Source: Pyronema omphalodes (lineage: Eukaryota > Ascomycota > Pezizomycetes > Pezizales > Pyronemataceae). Taken from it: DNA of 64,000 nt. The stretch is taken from NCBI GenBank assembly GCA_024516155.1, contig JAJJXM010000055.1, positions 372,001-436,000 on the forward strand, given 5' to 3'. This document shows, one piece after another, positions 1 through 11,522 of the stretch; positions within the stretch are counted from its first letter, which is position 1; every line of letters starts with the position of its first letter. The translations under genes and the position numbers were made by a program. Below the pieces are notes generated by a model. It was given only the letters and a program-made list of their open reading frames with translations. It was not told the DNA's origin and made no database searches.

Positions 1-3000
1 GATAGTCAGGTTCAGGCTGTAAATATGACAAGGGAAGCGGAGTGGGTGAACTAAACATGAACACTTGACGCGAAATATCGGAAGAGATATGACGAGTCGG
101 GGAAGCGCCGAGCAGATGACTTGAAATGAAAGCCTTGCGGTGAGGAACGAGAACGCGGAGAGATCCAACCTTTGTCGCCGGGACGTTGTAGATATGCTGA
201 GAGATGTTGAGCACGTCCGTCCGTTGAGATGTCCCTGACTTGGTTGTAAATAGAATGATATGAATTTGCCGTCCCGTGGAATATGTCAGACAGCAAACCC
301 TTTGGAATGTTTGTTCTTTTTCTTGGATAGGGAGGAGAAGAAGAAGGAGAAAAGAAGGAGTGGAATCTCTCCAGAAACAGCACCAACATGCCGAGTCCTC
401 CGACTCATCCATCCCCATGGCCGGTCTTCACATCTACAGTAGCTTCGCGCCTTCCCAGCTCCGCCGCTGCTCGTGTGTGCGATGACGGCAACTGTCGCAT
501 GGCTTCTTCCCAAAGCCGACACCGCAGATGATAGATATGGCGATAGGGTGGGTGCGGGCGGTCTCGCTGCGTCTCGCTGCGTCCGGTTGCATCCAGACCC
601 TGTGAATGGTGCTGGAATACCCTATCACCCCTGCGTGTCACAGGGTCTTATCACTCCCGAAATGATCAAGCGCCGATAACAGCAACCCGAAAAAAAGGCA
701 TCAACGAGAATTTGGAGATTGTGGAGAAAAAGCTTAATTTAAAATTCCCCGTTTGGTGGCAAGTAGCTGGCGTTGAGTTCTTCCATACAGTCGGGTACAA
801 GAAAGAGATACATAAAATCATGATTCATGCGAGTAAGAGGAAAAACTCCAAAAGCCACCAGATCAACATCAAAAAAACCACCTGCCAAGCTCTCGCAACA
901 CCTGCCTTCGACACCTTCTGCTGATTCGCTGGTTTAGTCAAAGTAACTACCAAGATCCCACGCTGTCGATCTGATCGTACAGCAGTTTTGTTTCTGGGGA
1001 GGGTGTCCAAAAACGGTGTTTGATCGACAGTCGAGGGTTCATGTGTTGCAACGAACCGGTAAGATATGACCGAAGGGGTTCCTGGGTGGAGGGCGCAGGG
1101 GGGGGAGGGGGGGGTGCTGGAATCAGTTCTATTACAGCAGCTGAGTGAGCAACAGTGAGCGCGGAGAAAGACTGACAGAAAAAGTTCCACCTCAGCTTAT
1201 TATATTTTTTTTTGGATAAAAGTATTACATATGGTGTACGGCTATTTCATCACTTTACTACATCTGAGATTTTCCCTAACGGTGATCAAATAACTTGAGT
1301 CTTGAACTTCGGACGACAACGAAACATGAAATCTCCCACCACCACCTGTTAAACGCCAAAAGCAAGCCTGCTGCCTTTATACAACGGTGCATATGGTGTA
1401 CATATCATATTTTCTCCTGCATTGTCGCCCGGATACACGGCTTCCAGTTAAAAAAAAAATTCGTTACTGTACATAAGACCGAAAGCCAGAAAAAAAAAAG
1501 AATCAGAGCTACATAGACGTCATGTCGGATCACAAGCGATCCCGGGAGGGGCTTACATTGAAATCCAGTAGCGAATCCCGAATCGCGAATCACGAATCCC
1601 AAGCACCCAAAACCAAAACCAAACCACCAGCACCCAGCAGCCCAGTAAACAAAACCCATTGTCACATACTAGTAAACGTTTCCCATTGCAGATTCCGTTT
1701 GCAGCCCATCCGAAACAATAATAGTCCCCGCTTCGCTACCTATGTACCAGGCCGAATCATCTTTAGTACTGTCTACAGTCTGTATGTATGTATACTTATG
1801 CAGGGCCTACATACATAGGCCTTCTCTAGATACATGCCTTTATACATACGCATGTTCCTTGCGGCTCTACTACTCTCTACAGTCGACTGTATGTACTCTA
1901 GACCCAGCGCCTCAAATAAACCACGGAGTCCAGAGAGGAACGATAAACCCACAGAGCACACCCACACCTACGATATCCACGTGATAGCATAACGGGGAGA
2001 ATCTCGGATTCTCTTTTGATGTATGTATGCTACGATTCCAATTTTCTGGGTGGGAGAATATCAATAATAATATCGTGGGGGTTTTCTTAGGTTACTTAGG
2101 ACACTTAGTTCACGGCGAGCAAGACGAGATGGGATTAGGCATGGAAATACAAGGCTGACCCGAGAGGCTAGAGGCTAGCAGCGCAGCGCGCGGGGCGACA
2201 CGGGCGACGCGGGCGACGCGGGCGACGCGGGGTTTAAACTCCAATGGTCGATTATGTAGCAATCCCAGTGTCTTCGCGTTGAAATTTCAAGGTGAGTAGC
2301 CAGGATTTTCTGTCGGATGCATATTATTGGATGTGTATGCAGCGAGGTATGAAGCATGAGGCGAGGTATTCATTGGAGCTTCATGGGACCATATCAACAC
2401 CAGTCAGAAAGTGACGATCCATCATCAATTACTGTACATACTGTGTCATACATATGGTTAAGGATCAACCATAGGATTCAGGGAAACTAAGCTCGAAAAT
2501 CTGGTTACTGTATATATGGTGAGACATGTTTGTGACTTGTATGGTGTATATAGGCACTCTATGTGTATACATACGTTCTTCCGCGCTCGACATATCTCAA
2601 TTCTCCATATAACCGAAGCTTGATGAGTTGTAACCCAACACGTTCATCAATACGATTAATTCCACAGTATCGAGGAAAACAGCCCTATGCTAGCTATGAT
2701 AGAGTATATGGGACTTACTTACTCGTCTTACTACGGCGGTACACAGTGCACTTACGAAACGCAGTTCGATCATAATCCCGAGTTATCTATCGTGGACTAT
2801 AAGGAAGGTATGATTATTAGCTACTGTCTACTCTGATTGACTTCCTACCACTACTGCTGCTGTGCTAGTTTTCACTTCCGAGGCGGCAAGTTTATGTTCA
2901 TTGGAGAATATAAGTTGGTGGTGGTGATACTTATCGCCTTCTATAGAATCTCTATCATGGATTATCTGCTAGCCGATGGTGTGATATTTCTCACAGAACA

Positions 3001-3268
3001 TAAACACCAGAGATGATAAAAGGTTTACACGATCACAATCACAATCAACAGGATATCATCATAACTGTGGTATGAAACCATAGATTTGAGATAGGGCTGT
3101 TGGAGTGTAGGATCTTGGGGTATGCTGCGTACTGTTGCCATAGAAATGACGGTATAATAGTGTCATTTTGGTTCATCAACGCTGGATTGGAGATTGCAAA
3201 AAAACTTTTTAAAATGGGAGTTAATAAAATTGCTTATAGGAATATATTTGACAGCTGCAAATATACAG
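1..3268. other. Intergenic DNA, no gene recognised
   Basis: No reading frame longer than about 120 codons occurs here, and none of the short ones resembles a known protein or chains into a plausible spliced gene. The stretch contains a GC-rich minisatellite near 2192-2231 and short G or A runs (about 1098-1120, 1208-1216, 1448-1458). A gene built only of short exons cannot be excluded from sequence reading alone. Confidence 0.6.
2192..2231. repeat. GC-rich 9-bp minisatellite
   Basis: About four tandem copies of the unit GGGCGACGC are visible, the first one slightly diverged (GGGCGACAC). No gene overlaps it. Confidence 0.85.
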
Positions 3269-3355
3269 TCCGTTATGGTGTAGTGGCTAGCATCGGCCGC
3301 TCTCAAGTAGAGCATATAAAACCGGCCAGACCGGGGTTCAATTCCCCGTAACGGA
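3269..3355 (+). tRNA. tRNA-Glu (anticodon CTC) with a 16-nt intron
   Basis: The acceptor arms TCCGTTA (3269-3275) and TAACGGA (3349-3355) pair over 7 bp. The D arm contains GTAGTGG. The anticodon stem GGCCG pairs with CGGCC at about 3322-3326. Between them lie CT-CTC-A and then extra bases up to the 3' stem, which fits anticodon CTC followed by a 16-nt intron at the usual position one base 3' of the anticodon. The T arm GGGG-TTCAATT-CCCC is perfect. A CTC anticodon decodes GAG as glutamate. It is the only RNA gene I could support in the window. Confidence 0.9.
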
Positions 3356-3358
3356 ATA

Positions 3359-3367
3359 TTTTGTTTT
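3359..3367 (+). terminator. Pol III terminator of the tRNA-Glu
   Basis: Two runs of four T separated by one G begin 4 nt after the tRNA acceptor stem. This is a typical RNA polymerase III stop signal. Confidence 0.7.
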
Positions 3368-3500
3368 ATTTTCCATCCTCTTTCCGTAGCTTGTTTTTCC
3401 CTTCCGTCACTTATTTTTCTTCTGTTGTCCGTGTGTGTTTTTTTTTTTTTTGATCTCCTTGTTTTCTCGTTGAATTTTCTCTACATAGACTATACTTGGC

Positions 3501-3528
3501 TGTAACCTGTAACCTGTAACCTGTAACC
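3501..3528. repeat. (TGTAACC)4 tandem repeat
   Basis: Four perfect head-to-tail copies of a 7-bp unit. No function is evident. Confidence 0.9.
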
Positions 3529-6217
3529 AACGAAGCTTCTTTCACAACTACAGACGGCGGAAGACTGCTGCTGCTGCTGTTATTTCCTCCCACCTTCTTC
3601 CTTCTTCTGGTCCTGGTCCTGGTCCTAGTGCTGCTGCTAGTATCAATAAATAACCCATCTACGAGAAAAATACCCATCACCCTTTTAGCTTACAAAAAAA
3701 AAAAACCCCTTATTTCTTGATCTTTTTACCATACATAATACATAATACAAGCCCTGAGTTCCTGACTGAGGCTTTTATGTAATGTATACAGGACGGGAGA
3801 GGATATGGAGGTGCTACATATAAGGTGGTTGTGTTTGAGGATTGCTGAGGTTGGAAGATAGGGGGATGGGTGGATGGGTGGATAGGTGCATGGGATGTGA
3901 GTGGGGGATGATGGTTTAGGGGGGATTGCGGGAGGGGGAGGGGGAGGGGGAGGGGATTGGGAAGGGGATTTACAGGGCGGGGGGGGGGGGGGGGGGGGTT
4001 ATGGGATGGTTATGGTTATGGGATTGTATATTTCTAGTTGGGCTTAGAATTTTTTATCTTGCAGTTCTTCATGATTATCATTTCCGGACAAATCGTAAGT
4101 CACGGCATAGTATTCAAATATTGCCTAGCCACAGGATATCTTTTATACATACAGACTCTCATCTCACTGCGAAGATGTCTTAAGCTGCTGATGCTCTGAA
4201 TCTATGTTTCATTTATGATACATCTTTATCTGATGTATTTTAGCTATTCGGTGAGTTGGTCTGAGTATAGTATACAATCCGTAAAGCAGTTTATTTGCTT
4301 GTTTTCTTGCTTGTTGACTTTATACAGCCTACAGATCCCTATTTTGATCTAGCCTAGTCCTCGCTGCGATGATACGGACCCCGCCCCCGAATGCTGGGGA
4401 TTTCGGTACCATGCACCGCACCATCTGGGTTCGACTAGTAAGCACGACCTGGATCATGTCAAGTCACTCACCGTCTTTATATCCCAGCGGAGATACGTTG
4501 CATCGCTTTCTGCGTTGGTAATGAACTACCGCGCATTTTATGAATATCCTATATTTACGACTGAAATACGAAACAGAATAGAAGCGCCTCGTGGTTTATC
4601 CCCCGGTTCTGTATTTTAAATCTTGGTATCATACATTCTAAGTACACCCAGGAGCTACCGAAGAAGCCCAGAGTCCCGGTGTCATCTCCTTTCCCGGGGA
4701 GTCTTTTTATCCAGGGAACTAGACTGGAGTGCATCGATACGGTTTTTCTCAATCACGGTCCAGACAAACAGTGAGGAGCTCTGATGCTAATAGACACACG
4801 TGACACGAAAGACCTGTCACCTATACAGCTGGGTGATTCCTTCATAATGTTATCGCAATATACAACATCAATCCCCCCCCCCCCCCCCCCCCTTTCTCCT
4901 GTTCAAAACAGCCAACAGAAAATCCACAGTACGTTTTCTCGAGATATTTCTTACTGTTTTTTTATTTAGGCTATGTCAAGGCTGGATATGGTTAAGAAGA
5001 AGGATCCGTTAGCTGATGCAGGTATCTGGGAGATATCTGAAGATATCATGAACCTGTGGAGGTTTATTTTTTATGTCCAGGGGTTTTCGTTCTCGCGGGT
5101 TGGGGATGGGGATGTGGATATGGTTTTATTGGGGTTTGTTTTTGGATCCTGTGGGTGTTGGTGGGATCGGGATATGGAAATGAACACTGGAAATGATGAG
5201 AATTGCGGTGTTGCAGATGCTGGGGGTTTGAGCAATAGTTCAAGATATAAAGTATGCAAAGTTGTCATGAATTATGATACTACTTATAGATTTCCAGTAT
5301 ACATATGCCTGTTAGCAGGAAACTGAGGAGACTTGCTTGCTTATAATGAATATATCATAAAAGGGATATCTATGTGCTCTTTACGAAACGGGGATTGGGT
5401 GTGACTATTTCCTTTCTTAAGATTTTTGATTCCATACAGACCACGGTTTCTTACGGTGGTTTGTTGCGGGAATTTCATGGATGTGTTGTTGCAAGGTGGA
5501 AGAGAAATTTATTGGGTGCTAGTTGAATTGCGGGTATACATAATGTTACGCTGGAGTGGACAGCTGGGTACTCTTCATCCGGTGACTCCGAAAAACGGCG
5601 GATATCATATGGATCATCGATGTTACAGGAGGAATAAGTCATTGAGGCCCGGGAGATTGTTATATTTGCATGATGCCTAAAGTCTGATTTTTGTACTTTT
5701 ATAGATACATTATATTGATCATGGTGATAGACAGAATGAAGAATCCGGAGACTGGTTTCTTGTATCACCAACGGCTGACTGGTTGGGATACATATATGGC
5801 TAGACCTTGAGACTTGGTTGCTGGATACAATATGGGGAGTGGTCATATGTCTTCATATGGACTGTGTTTTAATTACCAAGCTCACCAATCGGGTACAATA
5901 GTTCACGATGAGTTTAAGCTCTTGAAATCGGGTGGTTACTGCGTAACGCTGGTGGTAAGTGATGGGATCACAACCTCGCACTCGTCCCAAGAGCTAGAGG
6001 TGGCTCGATCAGAATATCATGCTGGGGTATATGCGGTATTCCTAGCTAGACTTCCAGATGGCAGTACCATTACGATCTTGGAGATATAACTAGTGTCAAA
6101 AATGGTTGTTAAGGTGTCGGGAACAGAGTATATTGAAGTCTCTAACGGTAAGTATTAAAATAAGATGACAGCAGAAATAATAATCCCGACAGCGCCAAAA
6201 CCAAAACTTCCCCCAAA

Positions 6218-8074
6218 TCAAGCAGAATATTTTACCCAGGCCGCATAGAAAATTAACATAGTGAGAAGCCAGACAAAATAGCTAGACCACCCTCCACCCA
6301 TTGCTGCTTCCTTGGCTCTGAGATTCGCACGCCATTGCTTATTGGTAACCCACGGAGCTTCCATATTGTAGTTCCTAAGAATCTGTTCCGAAGTAATCTT
6401 TGAACCTGCGAGACAAACTGGAACACCAGTACCTACAGCAAGTTAGCTATTATCCCTACTTTACATATCAGGATATCATACCAGGATGAGTACTCGCTCC
6501 CACAAAGTAGCAAGCATCAATTGTCGGATGCTTCGTCTTTGGTCTAAAGCAAAGCACATTAAAGAAGTCATGTGCCAAACCCAAGATAGCTCCTTGATGC
6601 AAATTGAATTTCTGCTGCCAATCAAGCGGGGTAGATACAAGTTCATCAACGATCTTATCTCCAAGATCCACTCCAGTACGGGCTTGGATAACTTTCAGAA
6701 TAGCGGCTTTGGTCCGCTGAACAATCTCAGGCCAATCTTTCTCTGTGCCGGAAAGATTACCACAAGGGACTAAAACCACAACTGCATCGCAACCTTCGGG
6801 TGCAGCTGCGGGGTCGATACGACTGGGGACGTTGGCATAGAAGGAGATTTCGCCCGGAAGATCCTGGCGCTTGAAGATTGCATCGAAGCTCTCTTTGTAA
6901 TCATTCGCCAGGAAAACATTATGTGTACCGAGCTCTGTTACCTTGGTATTTAACGACCAATAGTAAGAGATAGATGAGCAACTCATAGGCTTCTTTGCCA
7001 ATTTCTTCGCTTGCTCAGTAACGGGGAGAAGGTTGTTATAAGAATGGACCAAGTCGGCGTTGACAACAACAATGTCTGACTCTAGCTTGGTACCATCTTC
7101 TAGGATCACACCAGTTGCGCGCTTTTGATCAGGGGATAAGGCGACGGATTTTACGGGTGTGCTGAGACGGTATTCGACGCCCATGCGTTTGCCAATGTTG
7201 ACGATTGCGTTTGGGATACCGTGGAAACCACCTCGGGGGTACCAGACACCTTCGGCGAGCTCGGTGTATTGTAGTAAGGAGTAGGTTCCGGGAGCGTCGA
7301 AGGGTGACATGCCGAGATACATAGTGGCGAAAGTGAAAGCGCGGCGCAGACGCTCGGATTTGAAGTATTTGCTTGCGCGGGTGTAGACTGACTCAACAAC
7401 GTGGAGCTTGATGACAGAGCCGGTAAACTCTAGTCGTAGCATATCGGACCAGCGCTCGAAATTCCTCTTTAGAACATGTCGAGTGGATAGGAAGTTATGT
7501 GTACCAGATTCTTGGAGGAACTGTAGATATCTGCTAGTTGTTAGATTTGTCTAGAATTTCTTATGAGCTCAATAACATACCGGTTAAATCCTTCATGTCC
7601 TTCATGCTTCTCAATGACGCCCCTCATCTTCGTCAAGTCCGGAGTCATAACAACATGCTCTCCATCGTCAAAGTGAACAGTGTAATTCGGATCACATCTC
7701 AGTAGCTCAATGCCCTCCTCTTCGATACTCGTTCCGAGATCCTCAAATGCTTCGTGGTAAAAGTCTGGTAGTAATAGCAGTGACGGTCCGGTATCAAATC
7801 TCTGCCGGAATCATTAGATATCACTCCATCCAGCTATAGTGTCCGGATAGGTCTAAACCCACGTAGCCATTACGACGCATCAATGAACAACGTCCACCGG
7901 TGAAATCATTTTTCTCAAGCACAGTTACTTGAAAGCCCGCGCGTTGTAAACGTGCCGCTGTAGCGACTCCTCCAATTCCCGCACCTATTTCATATTAGGG
8001 TCAATTCGTTCAAAGCAAGCGGATTACATACCGACAACGATGGCAGTCTTCTTTTTTTCCGTCTTTGATTGCAT
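6218..8074 (-). CDS. carB: Phytoene desaturase (CrtI/AL-1 type), five exons
   Basis: FAD-dependent phytoene dehydrogenase that introduces the conjugated double bonds of neurosporene, lycopene or didehydrolycopene at membranes. I place exons at 8074-8032, 7984-7863, 7801-7581, 7530-6482 and 6432-6218. All four introns (47-61 nt) are GT-AG. The exon lengths sum to 1650 nt, giving 549 aa with no internal stop. Visible features: Rossmann GAGIGG at residues 15-20 with acidic E38 (VTVLEKN); TGGRC; GYRFDTGPSLLLLP after exon 2; the FATMYLGMSPFDAP and LLQYTELAEGVWYPRGG blocks; and the C-terminal FVGASTHPGTGVP signature formed across the last intron. A hydrophobic segment lies near the C-terminus (about 530-545). 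The start ATG is the first in frame and directly precedes the nucleotide-binding fold. The downstream end is slightly shorter than in typical ascomycete homologues. The number of desaturation steps cannot be read from sequence. Confidence 0.95.
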
Positions 8075-9523
8075 TGCTGTGTGTATGTTCCAATTCAAAG
8101 TTTGATATTGAGTTCCGAAGTTCACTGTTCGACCCTCGAAGCAGCGCGTTCAATGACTTTTGAATCATCCCGCAGATCGGCTGGTGTTCCACATGGATCT
8201 CATAGATCGGGAGCCCCTGGTGGATGCATGGCACGACATGGTGAAGAATGGTGTGGTGTCGTCATGTAAAAAATTAAAAGTCTTTGCACTGCTGTGCTGA
8301 TGCTTGTTGACTTTTCAATGTGTATCGGAGGTTGTGGTGCCACAAAGTGCAATTTTCGGGAAAAGTGAAAGTGTACAGCCGTCATAGTTGTCATATGCGA
8401 TGATAGGATAAAGCTCAAAGCTGACCGTATCTGAGATGACAAACTGCATCGGGCGTTTGACAGGTATTCAGAAGGAGGCTATCATACATACAAACGCTGC
8501 TAGATACCATATGGCAATCTGCCAATACAAAATGCGGAAAACGATTGTTGATACGCCGGCGTGGACGGGAGGTTAGTTGATTCCGCACAGTGATCGGGTT
8601 TAGGAACCAGTGGGGTCGCTGAAGTTTGTTAGTTGACTAGGATGAAGCACATCAACCCCGGAATCCCGACGGTGACCTCTTGGCACGCATTTGGACGTCG
8701 TGCATATCAAGCACGCGGGACGCATTCGTTCCGGGGCGATGTATTGTGATCTTTGATGGACAATGATTACAGGTCTAATCGGGAAAGTACAGAATATATG
8801 GTATTAACGATGGCCGCCTTTTTCCATTCCTCGGGCTCAATACCTATACTTAATTAATATGAAAGGGAAAGTCTGTTGGAGATGCGGTAAATCAAGGGAT
8901 CAATAGAACTTTGCTTGCCGTCGACATGTTGTCAAGTTTGAGTAGCCTGAGAAATAGGAACTAGGAACAGACTGTTTTGAGTGAGCGAAAGATGTCTAAT
9001 ACATTCATGTCAATGTCCGCTGTAGGAAGCTCTCGGGTGTCGGAGCCTGTCATGTCCGATAAACATCTAGAAGAATCTCTCTACATGTAGCAGACCGTGG
9101 ACAAATTTATTCACACTCTCACGTTGCAATAACTGTGAAACCTATGTACAAGTTTCATGTACCTATCTGTTGTGAAATTAATGGAATTGCAAGGTTGTCG
9201 CGCGACCGTTGCATTGAAGTGTGTACTACTTTTATCCACATCCTCGTACACAAACAGACTTTTGGTATTAGATGAAACGTTGTTGAATGTAGTCCGCATT
9301 CTGCGCATTATCGAACCGGCTACCGACATTCATCGCATCAAAGATATGGTATCACTACTGTAGGATTGTGTACTACATTTTAAACGCACAGTATATTCAC
9401 CGTTTATGAAAAATATAAGACTGAACAACGACAATATAGCATTCTATTAAACTCAAAATACTCAATGTGTTTACGCTAGGAAAGCTCGCAAAACTCGAGG
9501 TACGAACTTCACATGTTCTATAC
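8075..9523. other. Intergenic spacer between carRA and carB
   Basis: The 1.45-kb spacer separates two genes transcribed in the same (minus) direction. It should contain the carRA terminator region and the carB promoter. No ORF resembles a protein. Confidence 0.6.
8174..8210. promoter_or_regulatory. Cluster of GATC motifs upstream of carB (possible light-response element)
   Basis: AGATCGG occurs twice (8174-8180 and 8204-8210) with a third GATC between them (8196-8199). The cluster lies about 100-136 nt upstream of the carB ATG. Fungal carotenoid genes are classically induced by blue light through White Collar GATA-type factors, which bind GATC-containing sites. Assigning that role here is inference; GATC is a common tetramer. 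Confidence 0.3.
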
Positions 9524-11522
9524 TCAAGCCTGGTTCATAACCTTCCATGCCTTGAATATCCTCTGCAACTTACCAGCTGTCCATCTCGCCTTCTTATCAG
9601 GCTGGGTTTGCATTTGTCTTCCAATGTCCATGTAGCACTCAATGGCCACCTTTGCACCGCCTCTCGTCTCTTCCGGCAGCATATCGACTGCCGCAATTGA
9701 CATCTCGTACCGCTTCTCAGCCTCAGCTAGAAGTCTCGCTTTGAAAGCCTCGCCTCTACTCGGATCTGCAATAATATCCTCCTCAGTCAACCCTGCCTCC
9801 TTCAACCAAATCCCCGGAATGTAGACCCTTCCAATCAGAGAATCCTTCTCAATATCTCTAGCAATATTGACTAGCTGCAATGCGATTCCCATGGTGCCCG
9901 CTTGAGACAGAAGGTCAGGGAAGAGTTTTTGTTCCTCCTTGCTTGCGGGATAGTGCGTCATCACAAGACTGAAAAACATCTCTCCAACGGTGCCAGCAAC
10001 GCGAGAGCAGTATGACCACAATTCCTCTTCCCCTTGAATAGGCCATTTCCCTTTCTTGACCGCTGTACCTTCACACCCGGGGAATGACATGTCCATCTCA
10101 AACCCGTCCAAGAGTCCGTCAAAGGGCCCTCTCGGGATCTTGTGTGACGGTAGTGATAACAACGGTGCATGAGACCATTCAGGAAAGTTGGATCTGATAA
10201 AGCTCGGGAACTCCTGTTTCCGCTTCGGGGAGTATGCAATGTCTAGCAATTCTCTAAGTCGGAGCAGGGAGGCTTCGGGTGCCGGGGAATCATCGATAAG
10301 ATCGTCCGCAGCACGGCAAAAGGAATAGCTGTATGACGTCAGAATCCGCGTTACCCAGTCGGCGCCGTAGGAACGCCGAAAATGCGGTTAACTTACAGTA
10401 AGATAAGGTCTAGTCGTAACCGACCTTCAAAAACAGCAGAAGCTGTGTGAAAGCTTCGTGATTTCTTCTTTAGAATGGATATCGACTCCGCAATATGGTG
10501 GTATTCATCCACTGGGAACTCGGTAGTAAAAAAGGCATTGAAACCATATTTCATCAACTCCAGGAATGGGGTGCGGCCGGTAAAACCGGGATAGCGGCTC
10601 GGGAATGCAGTCGGAAGTGCTAGACCATAGTCGAAGGCTACAAGACCCATCACAATCATGGTATTAGTGGCGATAAAAAACACCAATTCTTCGATCTCCA
10701 TATGTTTCCAGGGTTGAATCCCCAGCTTGGTCCCTTCATTAATCACCCATGTACCCCGCTGGAGATGTACGGTGTCCATGAAAACGAGAACCGATGTGGG
10801 TACCACAATCGGAAGCAGTGTGTTCGTGACTGGCAAGCTGAGAAGATGCTGGTATGATACTGACCTATTACCACTATGAGATACGGGATGGGGAGTAGAA
10901 TGTTTCATGGGTCTTACCATAACATCAGCATAAATGGTAGCACCCAAATACCAATCAGTCCCATGTATGTTCCCTCCTTTTGTGCTTGAACCATCTGGAT
11001 CGATTGGCCAAATCCCGCTGTCAGGATTACAGCCACTAGACAGCCAATGATGCGGTTTCTAGTTACTTTGGACGATGACTTGCCCCCTCGTATTTCGTTC
11101 AGATAGGCGGCATGCACTGTCGTTTTGTTACAGAGAAGGTAGAAAAGAGTGGTGTCGTAAGTTTGAATAAAAAAGAAGAAAAGTTCTTCAAGTGGAATAC
11201 TGAGGAAACATGGCCCCATAATTGCATCCTCGGGATAACTCCAAACTTTGCTGACGATAAGATAATTATCCCAGGGTATCGCTGAACATACTGCAATCTA
11301 TTTCGATTGATTAGAGAATTCCACATAACTCATCCAACTCTGAACTTACAGCAATGAGAAATAATATTTTGTAGGTATCAATTCGGGTCCACAGCGGCTG
11401 ATAAAGCGTTGTCAAAAGAATCGCCGGCGGAATTGTGTACTGGACATGTCTGCATCACATAGTTTTAGAAAAAATCCCGTCCAATCACGAATAACTTACG
11501 CCAAAAGATACTGATATCCCAT
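9524..11522 (-). CDS. carRA: Bifunctional lycopene cyclase/phytoene synthase (AL-2/CarRA type), five exons
   Basis: The C-terminal half condenses two geranylgeranyl diphosphates to phytoene. The N-terminal membrane domain cyclises carotene ends. Exons: 11522-11500, 11449-11350, 11297-10918, 10864-10397, 10328-9524. The GT-AG introns are 50-68 nt. The total is 1776 nt, giving 591 aa, close to the usual length, with phases agreeing at every junction. The cyclase domain (about 1-240) shows PWDNYLI, an IPLEELFFFFIQTY block and, further on, EELVFFIATN. The synthase domain shows YSFCRAADDLIDD (325-337, first Asp-rich motif) and ARDIEKD (480-486, second Asp-rich motif) within the prenyl-transferase signature ending in GRVYIP. 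The 23-nt first exon coding MGYQYLLA was chosen because it splices in frame onto an N-terminus like those of fungal homologues. The gene sits directly upstream of carB on the same strand, the next enzyme of the pathway. Confidence 0.95.

Larger units (their letters stand above)
3356..6217. other. Intergenic DNA with homopolymer tracts
   Basis: No convincing gene was seen. The stretch carries a 20-G run at 3979-3998, preceded by G-rich repeats (about 3926-3978), and a 20-C run at 4873-4892. Both could form G-quadruplexes and are prone to length error. The ORFs at 4973-5326 and 5814-6089 (plus strand) have no recognisable features and were not accepted. The 3' UTR and poly(A) site of the phytoene desaturase gene should lie just below 6218. 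Confidence 0.55.

Noticed and set aside
4973..5326. 117-codon plus-strand frame as a gene
   Set aside because: No recognisable features, unbalanced composition, and an equally long antisense frame; looks like chance.
5814..6089. 91-codon plus-strand frame next to carB
   Set aside because: Ends close to the carB 3' end but has no similarity or signal; probably carB downstream DNA.
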